64,000 nt of DNA. It comes from Sneathiella chinensis (lineage in GTDB: Bacteria; Pseudomonadota; Alphaproteobacteria; Sneathiellales; Sneathiellaceae). The translations under genes were made by a program, and so were the position numbers. This document shows, one piece after another, positions 8,700-18,109 of this stretch; within the stretch, counting starts at the first letter, position 1; the number at the start of each line of letters is the position of its first letter. Under the pieces are notes generated by a model. The model saw only the letters and a list, made by a program, of their open reading frames with translations, had not been told where the DNA came from and did not search any database. The DNA lies in assembly GCF_012720115.1 (NCBI RefSeq), contig NZ_VNWN01000004.1:372001-436000 (forward strand), given 5' to 3'.

Positions 8700-9563
8700 A
8701 TGAAACTTTCTTCCCTGATTGAAAAAACACCCTTGAAGCGGTTCCGGCGCAAGGATCCGGTTGTGGCTGTCCTGCAATTGCATGGGGTGATTGCACCGGG
8801 GCAGGGAAAGCTGCGCGGTGAGCAGATCAATCTTGCCAACATGGCCATGCTGATCAATGACGCCTTCGAGACCAAGGGATTGAAGGCGGTTGCGCTTTCC
8901 ATCAACTCGCCCGGTGGGTCGCCGGTGCAATCCTCGCTGATCGCCAAGCGGATCCGCCAACTGGCAGACGAAAAGAAAATTCCCGTCTATGCCTTTGCCG
9001 AGGATGTCATGGCATCCGGGGGATACTGGCTGGGCCTGTGTGCGGACGAGATTTACGCCGACCAGAATTCAGTGATCGGGTCTATCGGGGTTATCTCCGC
9101 CGGGTTCGGTTTCACGGGCCTGATGGAAAAGCTGGGCGTTGAGCGGCGGATGCATGCGGCCGGCGACAACAAGGCCAAGCTGGACCCGTTCAGCCCGGAG
9201 AAAGAGGAAGACGTGGACTGGCTGAAAAAACTTCAGGCGGAAATCCACGACAATTTCAAGGCCTTCGTCAAGGAACGCCGGGGAGAGCGCCTGAAGAAGC
9301 GCAAAGACAAGGAACTGTTTTCCGGGGATGTCTGGACGGGGCCGCGGGCCGAGGATCTGGGGCTGATCGATGGCATTGCGGACTTGCGATCCTTCATGCG
9401 GGAAAAGTATGGGGACAAGGTCAAGTTCAAGCTGCTGGAAGGACGGCGGAGCTGGATCCAGAGGACGCTGGGGCTTGGCAGTCATTCCATTGCGGCGGAA
9501 AGTGTCGGGGCCGTTATCGGCGCGGCACGGAGCGAATCTGAATGGAGCCGTTACGGCCTGTGA
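8700..9563 (+). CDS. S49-family serine peptidase (SohB/SppA-like)
   Basis: A single-domain S49 peptidase of about 287 residues. The ClpP-like core begins with DPVVAVLQLHGVIAPG and VALSINSPGGSPVQSS. The serine nucleophile is in EDVMASGGYWLGLCADEIYA and the likely general-base lysine is in the segment NKAKLDPFSPEK. Relatives degrade cleaved signal peptides or other membrane-associated peptides. This copy lacks the N-terminal membrane anchor of SppA and SohB, so it should be cytosolic or peripherally bound. I prefer the ATG at 8700, with GAGAGG 10 bases upstream; ATG 8691 and TTG 8682 are also in frame. Confidence 0.9.
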   Translation: MKLSSLIEKTPLKRFRRKDPVVAVLQLHGVIAPGQGKLRGEQINLANMAMLINDAFETKGLKAVALSINSPGGSPVQSSLIAKRIRQLADEKKIPVYAFAEDVMASGGYWLGLCADEIYADQNSVIGSIGVISAGFGFTGLMEKLGVERRMHAAGDNKAKLDPFSPEKEEDVDWLKKLQAEIHDNFKAFVKERRGERLKKRKDKELFSGDVWTGPRAEDLGLIDGIADLRSFMREKYGDKVKFKLLEGRRSWIQRTLGLGSHSIAAESVGAVIGAARSESEWSRYGL

Positions 9564-9596
9564 TTCGGTCAGGGATATGATTTCGGGAAAAAAGCC

Positions 9597-9815
9597 ATGC
9601 TGTCACCAGTGAAAATAATTCTGCTTCTTGCCGTTGTAGGCGCTGTTTTCCTTGTTGCCCGCCTGTTTCGGTCCTCCCCGTCAAACGGGGGTGAAGACAA
9701 TGGAAAACCAGCGAAAAAAGGGGATACGGGAAAAGAGGGCCATACGGATCTGGTGAAATGCCCGGATTGCGGCACCTTCGTTGCGTCATTGGAAAGTCAT
9801 CATTGCGAAAAATGA
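9597..9815 (+). CDS. Small membrane-anchored protein with a C-terminal CxxC/HxC zinc-ribbon-like motif
   Basis: A 72-residue protein with one N-terminal membrane span (residues 5-23, VKIILLLAVVGAVFLVARLF), a charged Gly/Lys linker, and a C-terminal knuckle VKCPDCGTFVASLESHHCEK that could bind a metal through two or three cysteines and histidines. It resembles the PP0621-type small proteins, whose function is unknown. It follows the S49 peptidase gene by 33 bases on the same strand, and the glyQ promoter begins just after its stop, so it is probably the last gene of the 7.6-9.8 kb transcript. Confidence 0.72.
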   Translation: MLSPVKIILLLAVVGAVFLVARLFRSSPSNGGEDNGKPAKKGDTGKEGHTDLVKCPDCGTFVASLESHHCEK

Positions 9816-9840
9816 ATTCCCGCAGAATGACAGTGCCCGG

Positions 9841-9869
9841 TTGACCAGCGGGAATGTGATCATTATGTT
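9841..9869 (+). promoter_or_regulatory. Sigma70 promoter of glyQS
   Basis: TTGACC (9841-9846), a 17-base spacer and TATGTT (9864-9869) predict a start near 9876 and a leader of about 33 bases before the glyQ ATG at 9909. A weak GCGGGAA/TTCCCGC stem (9819-9855) surrounds the -35 box. Confidence 0.6.
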
Positions 9870-9908
9870 GCGGCGCACCTAGCGTCAACAATAGTGTGGT
9901 CAGTAATA

Positions 9909-10799
9909 ATGGCGGATAAATTGGCTTCCGCGCCATCTTTCCAGGATCTGATCCTGACCCTTCAGCATTTTTGGGCTGAGCAGGGATGTATGCTCCTGCA
10001 ACCTTATGACATGGAAGTCGGGGCGGGGACATTCCACCCGGCAACCACGTTGCGATCCCTTGGACCGGAACCGTGGAAGGCCGCCTATGTCCAGCCGTCT
10101 CGCCGCCCGACCGATGGCCGGTACGGGGAAAACCCGAACCGCGTGCAGCACTATTACCAGTTTCAGGTCCTGCTGAAACCGTCGCCGGACAATATCCAGC
10201 AGCTTTATCTGGACAGCCTGTATGCCCTTGGCATCGATCCGAAAAACCATGATATCCGGTTTGTGGAAGATGACTGGGAAAGCCCCACCCTTGGTGCCTG
10301 GGGACTGGGCTGGGAAGTCTGGTGCGACGGCATGGAAGTCAGCCAGTTCACCTATTTCCAGCAGGTCGGCGGGTTTGACTGTGATCCGGTTTCCGGTGAG
10401 TTGACCTATGGTCTGGAACGTCTGGCCATGTATGTGCAGGGCGTTGATCACCTGATGGACCTGAAATGGAACAATGACGGTGTGACATACGGCGATGTGT
10501 TCCTGCAGAACGAGCAGGAATTTTCCGCCTATAACTACGAACATTCCGATCCGGAAATCCTGTTCCGTCATTTTGAGGATGCGGAAAAGCAGTGCCACCA
10601 GATTCTGGCGGCCGGTCTTGCCCTTCCGGCCTATGACCAGTGCATGAAGGCCAGTCATGTGTTCAACCTTCTGGATGCGCGGGGCGTAATCAGTGTAACC
10701 GAACGGGCCGCCTATATTGGCCGGGTCCGGGCCCTTGCCAAGGGATGCGCGGAACAATATCTGCGGAACCGGGGACATCTGGAAGGGGAGGCAAAATAA
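9909..10799 (+). CDS. glyQ: Glycine--tRNA ligase alpha subunit
   Basis: The catalytic subunit of the heterotetrameric bacterial glycyl-tRNA synthetase, which charges tRNA-Gly in the cytoplasm. At 296 residues it is close to E. coli GlyQ (303). It shows the class II features: [11 protein letters not shown], the long conserved block [19 protein letters not shown] and the C-terminal motif 3 region FTYFQQVGG...[13 protein letters not shown]. The ATG at 9909 (MADKLASAP) is preferred over an in-frame GTG at 9894 because it fits the family N-terminus. The stop overlaps the glyS start by one base (TAATG), coupling synthesis of the two subunits. Confidence 0.97.
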   Translation: MADKLASAPSFQDLILTLQHFWAEQGCMLLQPYDMEVGAGTFHPATTLRSLGPEPWKAAYVQPSRRPTDGRYGENPNRVQHYYQFQVLLKPSPDNIQQLYLDSLYALGIDPKNHDIRFVEDDWESPTLGAWGLGWEVWCDGMEVSQFTYFQQVGGFDCDPVSGELTYGLERLAMYVQGVDHLMDLKWNNDGVTYGDVFLQNEQEFSAYNYEHSDPEILFRHFEDAEKQCHQILAAGLALPAYDQCMKASHVFNLLDARGVISVTERAAYIGRVRALAKGCAEQYLRNRGHLEGEAK

Positions 10800-12856
10800 T
10801 GGCTGAACTTCTTCTTGAACTTTTCTCCGAGGAAATCCCGGCCCGGATGCAAACCAAGGCCGCCGACGATCTGGCCCGCCTTGTCACCGCCGAACTGAAA
10901 GAGGCCGGACTGGAATTTGGTGCGGTCAAGACCGGGTCCACCCCGCGCCGCCTGGCGCTGATGGTCGATGGATTGCCGGTCTCCCAACCGGACAAGTCCG
11001 AAGAACGCCGCGGCCCGCGGGTTGGTGCCCCTGAAAAGGCGCTGGAAGGATTTTTGCGGTCCACCGGCCTGACGGTCGAGCAACTGGAACAGCGGGAAAC
11101 CCCGAAGGGGGCCTTCTATTACGCGGTGATTGAAACCCGTGGTGGCCAGACCAGCGAAGTGCTGGCAACGATCCTGCCCCGTGTCATGTCAAACCTGCCA
11201 TGGCCGAAGCCCATGCGCTGGGGTGCCTACAAGACCCGTTGGGTGCGGCCGATCCACAATATCCTGTGCCTGTTCGATGGCGCGGTTGTGGATATGGGCT
11301 GGGAACATCTGCGGGCAAACAACCACACATTCGGGCATCGTTTCATGGCGCCCGAGGCCATTGAGGTGCAGGATTACGCCTCCTATCGGGACCGCCTGCG
11401 GAGCGCCTATGTGGTGCTGGACGATGCGGAACGGCAGGAAATCATCCACCGCGATGCAAGCCGTCTGGCGCGGGAAGAAGGTTATCACCTGATCGAGGAT
11501 GCGGCCCTGCTGGCCGAGGTTGCCGGTCTTGTGGAATGGCCGGAAAGCCTGATCGGCAAGATCGATGAACAGTTCATGGATGTGCCGCAGGAAGCCCTGA
11601 TTTCCGCCATGCGCAGCCACCAGAAGTATTTCTCTCTGGCGGATGAAAATGGCAAGATGGTGCCGCGCTTCATTACGGTGGCGAACCTTAGGGCCGAAGA
11701 TGGCGGCAAGAAAATCACCGCCGGTAATGAGCGGGTTTTGAGCGCCCGCCTGTCCGATGCGAAATTCTTCTGGGAGCAGGACAAGAAAACCCCCCTCGAA
11801 GAGCGGGTCCCCGCCCTTGAAAAAGTGGTGTTCCATGCCCGTCTTGGAACGGTCCGTCAGAAGGTTGATCGGATTGTCCGCCTTTGCGGTGAAATCGCCC
11901 CCTTTGTACCCGGTGCGGATGCGGCTGAGTGCGAACGCGCTGCCCTGCTGTCAAAAGCCGATCTGGTCACCGAGATGGTTGGGGAATTTGCCGACCTGCA
12001 GGGGCTGATGGGCCGCTATTACGCGGAAAATGACGGCGAGAAACCGGCGGTGGCCAAGGCCATTCAGGAACATTATTCCCCGCTGGGACCAAGCGACGCC
12101 TGCCCGACCGATCCGGTCAGTGTGGTGGTTGCCCTTGCCGACAAGATCGACACCCTTGTCGGGTTCTTCGCCATGGACGAAAAACCGACAGGATCGAAAG
12201 ACCCGTATGCCCTTCGCCGGGCGGCACTGGGGGTTATCCGGCTGGTGCTGGAAAATGGATTGCGCCTGCCCCTCAACAGGATTTTCGCAGCGGCCGATGA
12301 TCTTCAGATCATTGATGAAAAGCTGGATGCGAATGACCTGTTGGCGTTTTTCGCGGACCGTTTGAAGGTCCACCTTCGGGAACAGAATGTCCGTCACGAT
12401 TATGTCAGCGCGGTTTTCGCGCTTGGCTCGCAAAGTGACCTTGTGCGCCTGATGGCGCAGGTACGCGCCCTGTCCGAATTCCTTGAAACCGATGATGGTG
12501 CCAACCTTCTGGTGGCCTATCGCCGTGCAGCCAATATCCTGCGCATCGAGGAAAAGAAGGACGGCGTGTCCTACGATCAGCAGGCTGATGAGGCCCTGCT
12601 GCAAGAAGAGGATGAAAAGTCCCTGTTCGCTCGCATTGAGGAGGTCTCCGGCCTCGTTTCCGCGGCGCTTGGAAAAGACGAGTTCGAGGTTGCCGCGACG
12701 GCAGCCGCAACTCTTCGCAAACCTGTCGATGCCTTTTTCGACAGGGTCACCGTAAACGCCGAGGATCCGGCCACACGCGGCAATCGGCTCCGGCTCTTGT
12801 CAGGAATTCGCAACTCTCTCGATCAGTTGGCGGATTTCTCGAAAATTGAGGGCTAA
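10799..12856 (+). CDS. glyS: Glycine--tRNA ligase beta subunit
   Basis: The 685-residue tRNA-binding subunit that pairs with GlyQ. It begins [18 protein letters not shown], as GlyS proteins do, contains the HD-like region and MRSHQKYFSL block, and ends with the anticodon-binding DALR-like helices (FDRVTVNAEDPATRGNRLRLL). Length and layout match E. coli GlyS (689). The start is the ATG that shares a base with the glyQ stop; an upstream in-frame ATG at 10640 lies inside glyQ and would add a non-homologous N-terminus. ppdK follows 37 bases later. Confidence 0.97.
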   Translation: MAELLLELFSEEIPARMQTKAADDLARLVTAELKEAGLEFGAVKTGSTPRRLALMVDGLPVSQPDKSEERRGPRVGAPEKALEGFLRSTGLTVEQLEQRETPKGAFYYAVIETRGGQTSEVLATILPRVMSNLPWPKPMRWGAYKTRWVRPIHNILCLFDGAVVDMGWEHLRANNHTFGHRFMAPEAIEVQDYASYRDRLRSAYVVLDDAERQEIIHRDASRLAREEGYHLIEDAALLAEVAGLVEWPESLIGKIDEQFMDVPQEALISAMRSHQKYFSLADENGKMVPRFITVANLRAEDGGKKITAGNERVLSARLSDAKFFWEQDKKTPLEERVPALEKVVFHARLGTVRQKVDRIVRLCGEIAPFVPGADAAECERAALLSKADLVTEMVGEFADLQGLMGRYYAENDGEKPAVAKAIQEHYSPLGPSDACPTDPVSVVVALADKIDTLVGFFAMDEKPTGSKDPYALRRAALGVIRLVLENGLRLPLNRIFAAADDLQIIDEKLDANDLLAFFADRLKVHLREQNVRHDYVSAVFALGSQSDLVRLMAQVRALSEFLETDDGANLLVAYRRAANILRIEEKKDGVSYDQQADEALLQEEDEKSLFARIEEVSGLVSAALGKDEFEVAATAAATLRKPVDAFFDRVTVNAEDPATRGNRLRLLSGIRNSLDQLADFSKIEG

Positions 12857-12893
12857 TCAATTGAAATGTCTAATTTATAGAGTGGATAGATAG

Positions 12894-15572
12894 ATGACAA
12901 AATGGGTTTATTCCTTTGGGGACGGAACGGCGGACGGAACCGCCGACATGCGTAACCTGTTAGGAGGAAAAGGCGCCAACCTTGCGGAAATGAGTAATCT
13001 TGGCCTGCCTGTCCCATCCGGCTTTACCATCTCCACCGAGGTCTGCACGGCCTATTACGAAAATGATCGGGCCTATCCTGCCGATCTGGCCGAACAGGTT
13101 GATGCCGCCATCGAGAAAATCGAGAATTCCGTCGGCGGCAAGTTTGGCCAGAAGGAGAACCCGCTTCTGGTTTCCGTGCGATCCGGTGCCCGTGCCTCCA
13201 TGCCGGGGATGATGGATACGGTTCTCAACCTTGGTCTGAATGATGAAACGGTGGAAGGTCTGGCAGAGAAGTCGGGCGACCGCCGTTTTGCTTTTGACAG
13301 CTATCGCCGCTTTATCCAGATGTATTCCGACGTTGTTCTGGAAGTCGGTCATCACCACTTTGAAGAATTGCTGGAAATCCTGAAAGAGGAAAAAGGCTAT
13401 TTTCTGGATACGGACCTTGAGGCCGCTGACTGGGAAGCCCTTGTCGCGCAGTACAAGGCCAAGGTTGAAGAAGAACTGGGCCGTCCGTTCCCGCAGGATG
13501 TTCGTGACCAGCTTTGGGGCGCGATCAGCGCCGTGTTCGGCTCCTGGATGAACCAGCGGGCGATCACCTATCGCCGTCTGCATGACATTCCCGCCGAATG
13601 GGGCACCGCCGTCAATGTTCAGGCCATGGTCTTTGGTAACATGGGCGATGACAGTGCGACCGGTGTTGCCTTTACCCGTGACCCGTCCACCGGTGACAAG
13701 CGTTTTTACGGTGAGTTTCTGGTCAACGCCCAGGGCGAAGACGTTGTAGCCGGGATCCGGACCCCGCAGAACCTGACCAAACAGGCCCGGCTTGATGCGG
13801 GTTCTGAAGACCTGTCCATGGAAGAGGTCTTCCCGGAAGTCTATGCCCAGCTTGTGGAAGTCTACAAGCGTCTGGAAGCCCATTACCGGGACATGCAGGA
13901 CATTGAATTCACCGTCCAGCAGGGCAAGCTGTGGATGCTGCAGACCCGCTCCGGCAAGCGGACGGCAAAGGCCGCCCTGCAAATCGCCGTGGACATGGTG
14001 GAAGAGGATCTGATCTCCAAGGAGGAAGCCATCCTGCGGATCGAGCCGTCCTCACTGGACCAGTTGCTGCACCCGACCCTGGACCCGAAAGCGGAAAAGA
14101 ACGTCATCGCACGGGGCCTTCCGGCCAGCCCGGGCGCGGCCTCCGGTGAAATCGTCTTCAACAGTGACGAGGCTGAAAAGCTCGCCAATGAAGGCAAGTC
14201 CGTTATTCTGGTGCGGGTGGAAACCAGCCCGGAAGACATTCACGGCATGCACGCGGCAAAGGGCATCCTGACCAGCCGCGGCGGCATGACCTCTCACGCG
14301 GCTGTGGTGGCCCGTGGTATGGGCCGGGCCTGTGTGTCCGGTGCCGGTTCCCTGAACATCGATTACAAGGACGAAACCCTGACCGTTCTTGGCGATACCT
14401 TCAAGAAGGGCGACATCATCACCATCGACGGCGGTACCGGCGAAGTGATGGTGGGGTCTGTTGATATGATCCTGCCGGAACTGTCCGGTACGTTCGGCAC
14501 CCTGATGGCGTGGGCCGATGACATTCGCCGCATGAAGGTGCGCACCAACGCGGAAACCCCGCTGGATGCGGAAACCGCCCGTAAATTCGGTGCCGAAGGC
14601 GTTGGCCTGTGCCGGACTGAGCATATGTTCTTTGATGCGGAACGGATTGTTGCCGTTCGCCAGATGATTTTGGCGGAAACCCTGGAAGAGCGGGAAGCCG
14701 CCCTTGCCAAGCTGCTGCCGGTTCAGCGGGCTGACTTTGTGGACCTGTTCCGCATCATGTCCGGTCTGCCGGTCACGGTTCGTCTTCTTGATCCGCCGCT
14801 GCACGAATTCCTGCCGAAAACGGACGAGGAAATCGACGAACTGGCCGCGGCCCTTGGCGCCGATGCCAAGAAGCTGCGTCACCGGGCCATGCAGCTCCAC
14901 GAATTTAACCCCATGCTGGGTCATCGTGGTTGTCGTCTTGGTATTTCCTACCCGGAAATCTATGAGATGCAGGCACGCGCCATTCTGGAAGCGGCCGCAC
15001 TGGTCAGCAAGGAACTCGGCGAAACCGTCATTCCGGAAATCATGGTGCCGCTGGTTGCAACCAAGCGCGAACTGGAAATCCTGAAAGGCAAAATCTCCGC
15101 AGTGGGTGAAGCCATCGAGAAGGAAACCGGCGTGGCCGTCGAATACCTGATCGGGACCATGATCGAACTGCCGCGGGCCGCCCTGCAGGCTGGCCAGATC
15201 GCGGAAGAGGCCGAGTTCTTCTCGTTCGGAACCAACGATCTGACCCAGACCACCTTCGGGATCAGCCGCGATGACTCCGGTTCATTCCTCGATGACTATG
15301 TCAATCAGGGGATTTACGAAACCGATCCGTTTGTGTCTCTCGACAAGGAAGGCGTTGGCGAACTGGTCAAGCTGGCAGCAGAGCGGGGCCGTGCAACACG
15401 CCCGGATATCAAGCTGGGTATCTGCGGTGAGCATGGCGGCGATCCGGCCAGTATCGATTTCTGTGAAACGGTTGGTCTCGACTATGTTTCCTGTTCCCCG
15501 TACCGGGTGCCGATTGCCCGTCTTGCGGCGGCGCAGGCTGCACTGGGGCACGAGCGGGTCTCTGAAGCTTGA
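12894..15572 (+). CDS. ppdK: Pyruvate, phosphate dikinase
   Basis: An 892-residue enzyme that interconverts pyruvate, ATP and Pi with phosphoenolpyruvate, AMP and PPi in the cytoplasm. The N-terminal nucleotide-grasp domain starts with GGKGANLAEMSNLGLPVPSGF; the central swivelling domain has the phospho-carrier histidine in TSRGGMTSHAAVVARG (about residue 467); the C-terminal PEP/pyruvate barrel has GTNDLTQT and the catalytic cysteine in GICGEHGGDP. Length equals the family norm (about 880-900). A weak promoter candidate (TTGAGG 12846-12851, 17 bases, TCTAAT 12869-12874) overlaps the glyS stop, so ppdK may have its own transcript as well as read-through from glyQS. A strong terminator follows. 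Confidence 0.98.
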   Translation: MTKWVYSFGDGTADGTADMRNLLGGKGANLAEMSNLGLPVPSGFTISTEVCTAYYENDRAYPADLAEQVDAAIEKIENSVGGKFGQKENPLLVSVRSGARASMPGMMDTVLNLGLNDETVEGLAEKSGDRRFAFDSYRRFIQMYSDVVLEVGHHHFEELLEILKEEKGYFLDTDLEAADWEALVAQYKAKVEEELGRPFPQDVRDQLWGAISAVFGSWMNQRAITYRRLHDIPAEWGTAVNVQAMVFGNMGDDSATGVAFTRDPSTGDKRFYGEFLVNAQGEDVVAGIRTPQNLTKQARLDAGSEDLSMEEVFPEVYAQLVEVYKRLEAHYRDMQDIEFTVQQGKLWMLQTRSGKRTAKAALQIAVDMVEEDLISKEEAILRIEPSSLDQLLHPTLDPKAEKNVIARGLPASPGAASGEIVFNSDEAEKLANEGKSVILVRVETSPEDIHGMHAAKGILTSRGGMTSHAAVVARGMGRACVSGAGSLNIDYKDETLTVLGDTFKKGDIITIDGGTGEVMVGSVDMILPELSGTFGTLMAWADDIRRMKVRTNAETPLDAETARKFGAEGVGLCRTEHMFFDAERIVAVRQMILAETLEEREAALAKLLPVQRADFVDLFRIMSGLPVTVRLLDPPLHEFLPKTDEEIDELAAALGADAKKLRHRAMQLHEFNPMLGHRGCRLGISYPEIYEMQARAILEAAALVSKELGETVIPEIMVPLVATKRELEILKGKISAVGEAIEKETGVAVEYLIGTMIELPRAALQAGQIAEEAEFFSFGTNDLTQTTFGISRDDSGSFLDDYVNQGIYETDPFVSLDKEGVGELVKLAAERGRATRPDIKLGICGEHGGDPASIDFCETVGLDYVSCSPYRVPIARLAAAQAALGHERVSEA

Positions 15573-15600
15573 TCCAGACTGGTCTGACTTGAATTTGAAA

Positions 15601-15630
15601 AGCCCGGAGAATTCCTCCGGGCTTTTTTTT
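15601..15630 (+). terminator. Rho-independent terminator of ppdK
   Basis: AGCCCGGAG and CTCCGGGCT form a 9-bp stem with a 4-base AATT loop, followed by eight T residues. Confidence 0.93.
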
Positions 15631-15660
15631 ATGGTTGGGGGAGGGGACAGGAAATCCTGC

Positions 15661-15694
15661 ATAAAAAAACCGGCCTGCAGGGAGGCCGGTTTTC
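15661..15694 (-). terminator. Rho-independent terminator of mrp (usable from both sides)
   Basis: ACCGGCCT and AGGCCGGT form an 8-bp stem. Read on the minus strand it is followed by seven T residues, as needed for mrp; on the plus strand it is followed by four, so it could back up the ppdK terminator. Confidence 0.85.
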
Positions 15695-15725
15695 AGAACC
15701 CGTTAAGGGGTGGTTTTTCGGTGCC

Positions 15726-16832
15726 TTATTCGACGACGAAAGCCGGGCCGGAGGATGTAAGCTGAGCTTCGATCCGGTCCTGAACCTTGGCGGCCAGTTC
15801 CTTGTAGATGCGAGCATGGGCGCTGTCCGGCTCTTTCGCGGTGATCGGGGTGCCGGCATCGGAGGTTTCGCGGATATCCATGTGAAGGGGCACTTCGCCA
15901 AGGAAATCGACACCCAGCTTTTCTGCGGTTTCGCGGGCGCCGCCATGTCCGAAGATATCGCTGCGATCACCGCAGGACGGGCACAGGAAATAGCTCATAT
16001 TCTCGATAATGCCGAGAACAGGCACATCCACCTTGTTGAACATGTTGAGACCCTTGCGGGCATCCAGGAGGGCAATGTCCTGCGGGGTCGAGATAATGAC
16101 CGCCCCGGTGACGGGAACACGCTGGGCCATGGTCAGTTGGGCATCGCCGGTGCCGGGGGGCATGTCCACAACCAGCACATCAAGCTGGCCCCAGTCCACA
16201 TCGAAGATCATCTGCTGCAGGGCGCTCATGACCATGGGGCCGCGCCAGATCATGGGGGTGTCCTCTTCGACCATGAAGCCGATGGACATGACCTTCAGGC
16301 CCCATTTTTCCATGGGGATCAGGGTTTTCCCGTCCTTTGTGTCCGGCTTACCGCTGATGCCCAGCATGCGGGGCAGGGACGGGCCGTAGATATCCGCATC
16401 CAGCATCCCCACATTCAGGCCCTGTGCCGCCAGTCCAAGCGCCAGGTTGACCGCCGAGGTGGACTTGCCCACGCCGCCCTTGCCAGAGGCCACGGCAATG
16501 ATGGAGGCCACGCCCGGAACCTCAGGCTTTTGCGGGGCGGCCTGTTGCTGTGCCCGGGGGGCAGCAGTTGGGGCGGCGGCTGATTTTTCAGCGGTCAGGA
16601 CCGCGCTCACGGACTTGACGCCGTCCATGCCGAAGACCGCCTGCTCGCATTCCTTGCGGAGAATTTCCATCTCTGCCGCGTCCGCAGGGTTGATTTCAAG
16701 GGCGAAGCCCACATTGCCGTCCCGGACGACAAGGCCGGAAATCAGGCCCAACGAAACCACATCCTTGCCGGACTTTTTTTCGACAATTCTGGAAAGATGT
16801 TTGAGAATAGTCTCTTCGGTTACACCTGCCAT
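15726..16832 (-). CDS. mrp: Mrp/ApbC-family iron-sulfur cluster carrier ATPase
   Basis: A 368-residue P-loop ATPase that binds and transfers Fe-S clusters in the cytoplasm. The N-terminal 90 residues are a MIP18/DUF59 domain (VTEETILKHLSRI...GLVVRDGNVGFALEI). A low-complexity Ala/Pro/Gln linker (AAPTAAPRAQQQAAPQ) leads to the ATPase domain with deviant Walker A in ASGKGGVGKST and DMPPGTGD as Walker B region. The cluster-binding CxxC is in FLCPSCGDRSDIFG. The ATG at 16830-16832 is preferred because GGCGGAG lies 9 bases upstream; an extension to 16877 has no ribosome site. It is divergent from hflK. Confidence 0.95.
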   Translation of the reverse strand: MAGVTEETILKHLSRIVEKKSGKDVVSLGLISGLVVRDGNVGFALEINPADAAEMEILRKECEQAVFGMDGVKSVSAVLTAEKSAAAPTAAPRAQQQAAPQKPEVPGVASIIAVASGKGGVGKSTSAVNLALGLAAQGLNVGMLDADIYGPSLPRMLGISGKPDTKDGKTLIPMEKWGLKVMSIGFMVEEDTPMIWRGPMVMSALQQMIFDVDWGQLDVLVVDMPPGTGDAQLTMAQRVPVTGAVIISTPQDIALLDARKGLNMFNKVDVPVLGIIENMSYFLCPSCGDRSDIFGHGGARETAEKLGVDFLGEVPLHMDIRETSDAGTPITAKEPDSAHARIYKELAAKVQDRIEAQLTSSGPAFVVE

Positions 16833-16937
16833 GCTTGAAAACTCCGCCTTTGTTACAAAATGGGTATACAATGTCATGTAGGGTTGGGATTCGGGCGGTG
16901 GAAGACTTTTCCGCTGCTGAAAATGGCCCCAGGTACA

Positions 16938-16966
16938 TTGCAGAAATTAACAGGGTGTCATATAAC
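16938..16966 (+). promoter_or_regulatory. Sigma70 promoter of hflKC
   Basis: TTGCAG (16938-16943) and TATAAC (16961-16966) are separated by 17 bases. The predicted start near 16973 leaves a leader of about 48 bases with an AAAAGGAG ribosome site (17003-17010). Confidence 0.6.
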
Positions 16967-17020
16967 CCGTGTAAGAACAGTTCGCAATCGGACAACGTAT
17001 TTAAAAGGAGTTACGAACTT

Positions 17021-18109
17021 ATGCCTTGGAGCAATCAAGGTGGTAACGGAGGAGGATGGCAAGGCGGCGGTGGAAACCGTGGGCCTTGGGGCCAGGGCCC
17101 CAGTGGTCAGCAGCCACCCAACCTTGAAGATATCATCAGAAAAGGTCAGGAACGGTTTAAGGATTCCCTGCCAGGCGGCGGGGGCGGAAAAATCGGTTTG
17201 CTGATCATCATCATGATCGCGATCGTTGTCTGGCTTGCCAGCGGTTTCTATAAGGTTGAAACCAACGAGCAGGGTGTTGTCCTGCGCTTCGGAAAATGGG
17301 TTGAAACCACCCAGCCGGGCCTGAACTATCATCTTCCCTATCCGATCGAGACCGTTCTCACGCCCGGCGTGACCAAACTGAACAGTATTGAAATCGGTTT
17401 CCGTATGACACGGGGCGGCTCCATGGCGCCAGTGACTGCGGAAAGCCTGATGCTGACCGGTGACGAGAATATCGTCGATATCGGCTTTACGGTTCTGTGG
17501 AAGATCAAGGATGCGGGCAAGTTCCTGTTCAATGTTGACCAGCAGGAAGCGACCATCAAGGCCGTGGCGGAAAGCGCCATGCGCGAGGTGATCGGCCGAA
17601 CCGAGCTGCAAAGCTCCATCACCGAAGGCCGGAGCATTGTCGAACAGGAAGTCTCCAGCCGTCTGCAGGAAGTTCTGGACGTTTATGAACTGGGGGTCGA
17701 GATCACCCAGGTTCAGCTGAAGAACGCCGAACCGCCCAGTCAGGTGATTGACGCCTTCCGCGACGTGCAGGCTGCCGAGGCGGACAAGGAACGGTCCCGA
17801 AACGAGGCGCTGGCCTACTCCAACGACATCATTCCCCGTGCCCGCGGTGAAGCCGAACGCATGCGTCAGCAGGCAGAAGGTTATCGCCAGCAGGTGATTG
17901 CGGAAGCCGAAGGTGAGGCCGCCCGCTTTGTCGCCATTTACGATGAATATGCGAAGGCCCCGTACGTGACCCGTCAGCGGATCTATCTTGAAACCCTTCA
18001 GGAAGTCTTCAAGGGCAAGAATAAGATTATCATCGACAATTCAAATGGCGGTTCCGGCGTTGTCCCCTATTTACCGCTCAATGAGTTGCAAAAAGGGAGG
18101 GCGAAATAA
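17021..18109 (+). CDS. hflK: FtsH protease regulatory subunit HflK
   Basis: A 362-residue inner-membrane SPFH/band 7 protein that assembles with HflC around the FtsH protease and restrains it. The N-terminus is a Gly/Gln/Trp-rich cytoplasmic tail (residues 1-30), followed by one membrane span (about 58-75, IGLLIIIMIAIVVWLAS). The periplasmic SPFH domain starts at TNEQGVVLRFGKW, and a long charged helix (DKERSRNEALAYSND...AEGEAARFVAIYDEYAKAP) provides oligomerisation. The ATG at 17021 has AAAAGGAG 10 bases upstream. The stop overlaps the hflC ATG by one base. Confidence 0.96.
   Translation: MPWSNQGGNGGGWQGGGGNRGPWGQGPSGQQPPNLEDIIRKGQERFKDSLPGGGGGKIGLLIIIMIAIVVWLASGFYKVETNEQGVVLRFGKWVETTQPGLNYHLPYPIETVLTPGVTKLNSIEIGFRMTRGGSMAPVTAESLMLTGDENIVDIGFTVLWKIKDAGKFLFNVDQQEATIKAVAESAMREVIGRTELQSSITEGRSIVEQEVSSRLQEVLDVYELGVEITQVQLKNAEPPSQVIDAFRDVQAAEADKERSRNEALAYSNDIIPRARGEAERMRQQAEGYRQQVIAEAEGEAARFVAIYDEYAKAPYVTRQRIYLETLQEVFKGKNKIIIDNSNGGSGVVPYLPLNELQKGRAK

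Noticed and set aside
10640-10798. N-terminal extension of glyS starting inside glyQ
   Set aside because: The extra residues are a shifted-frame reading of glyQ; GlyS proteins start at [17 protein letters not shown], which fits the TAATG overlap at 10799.
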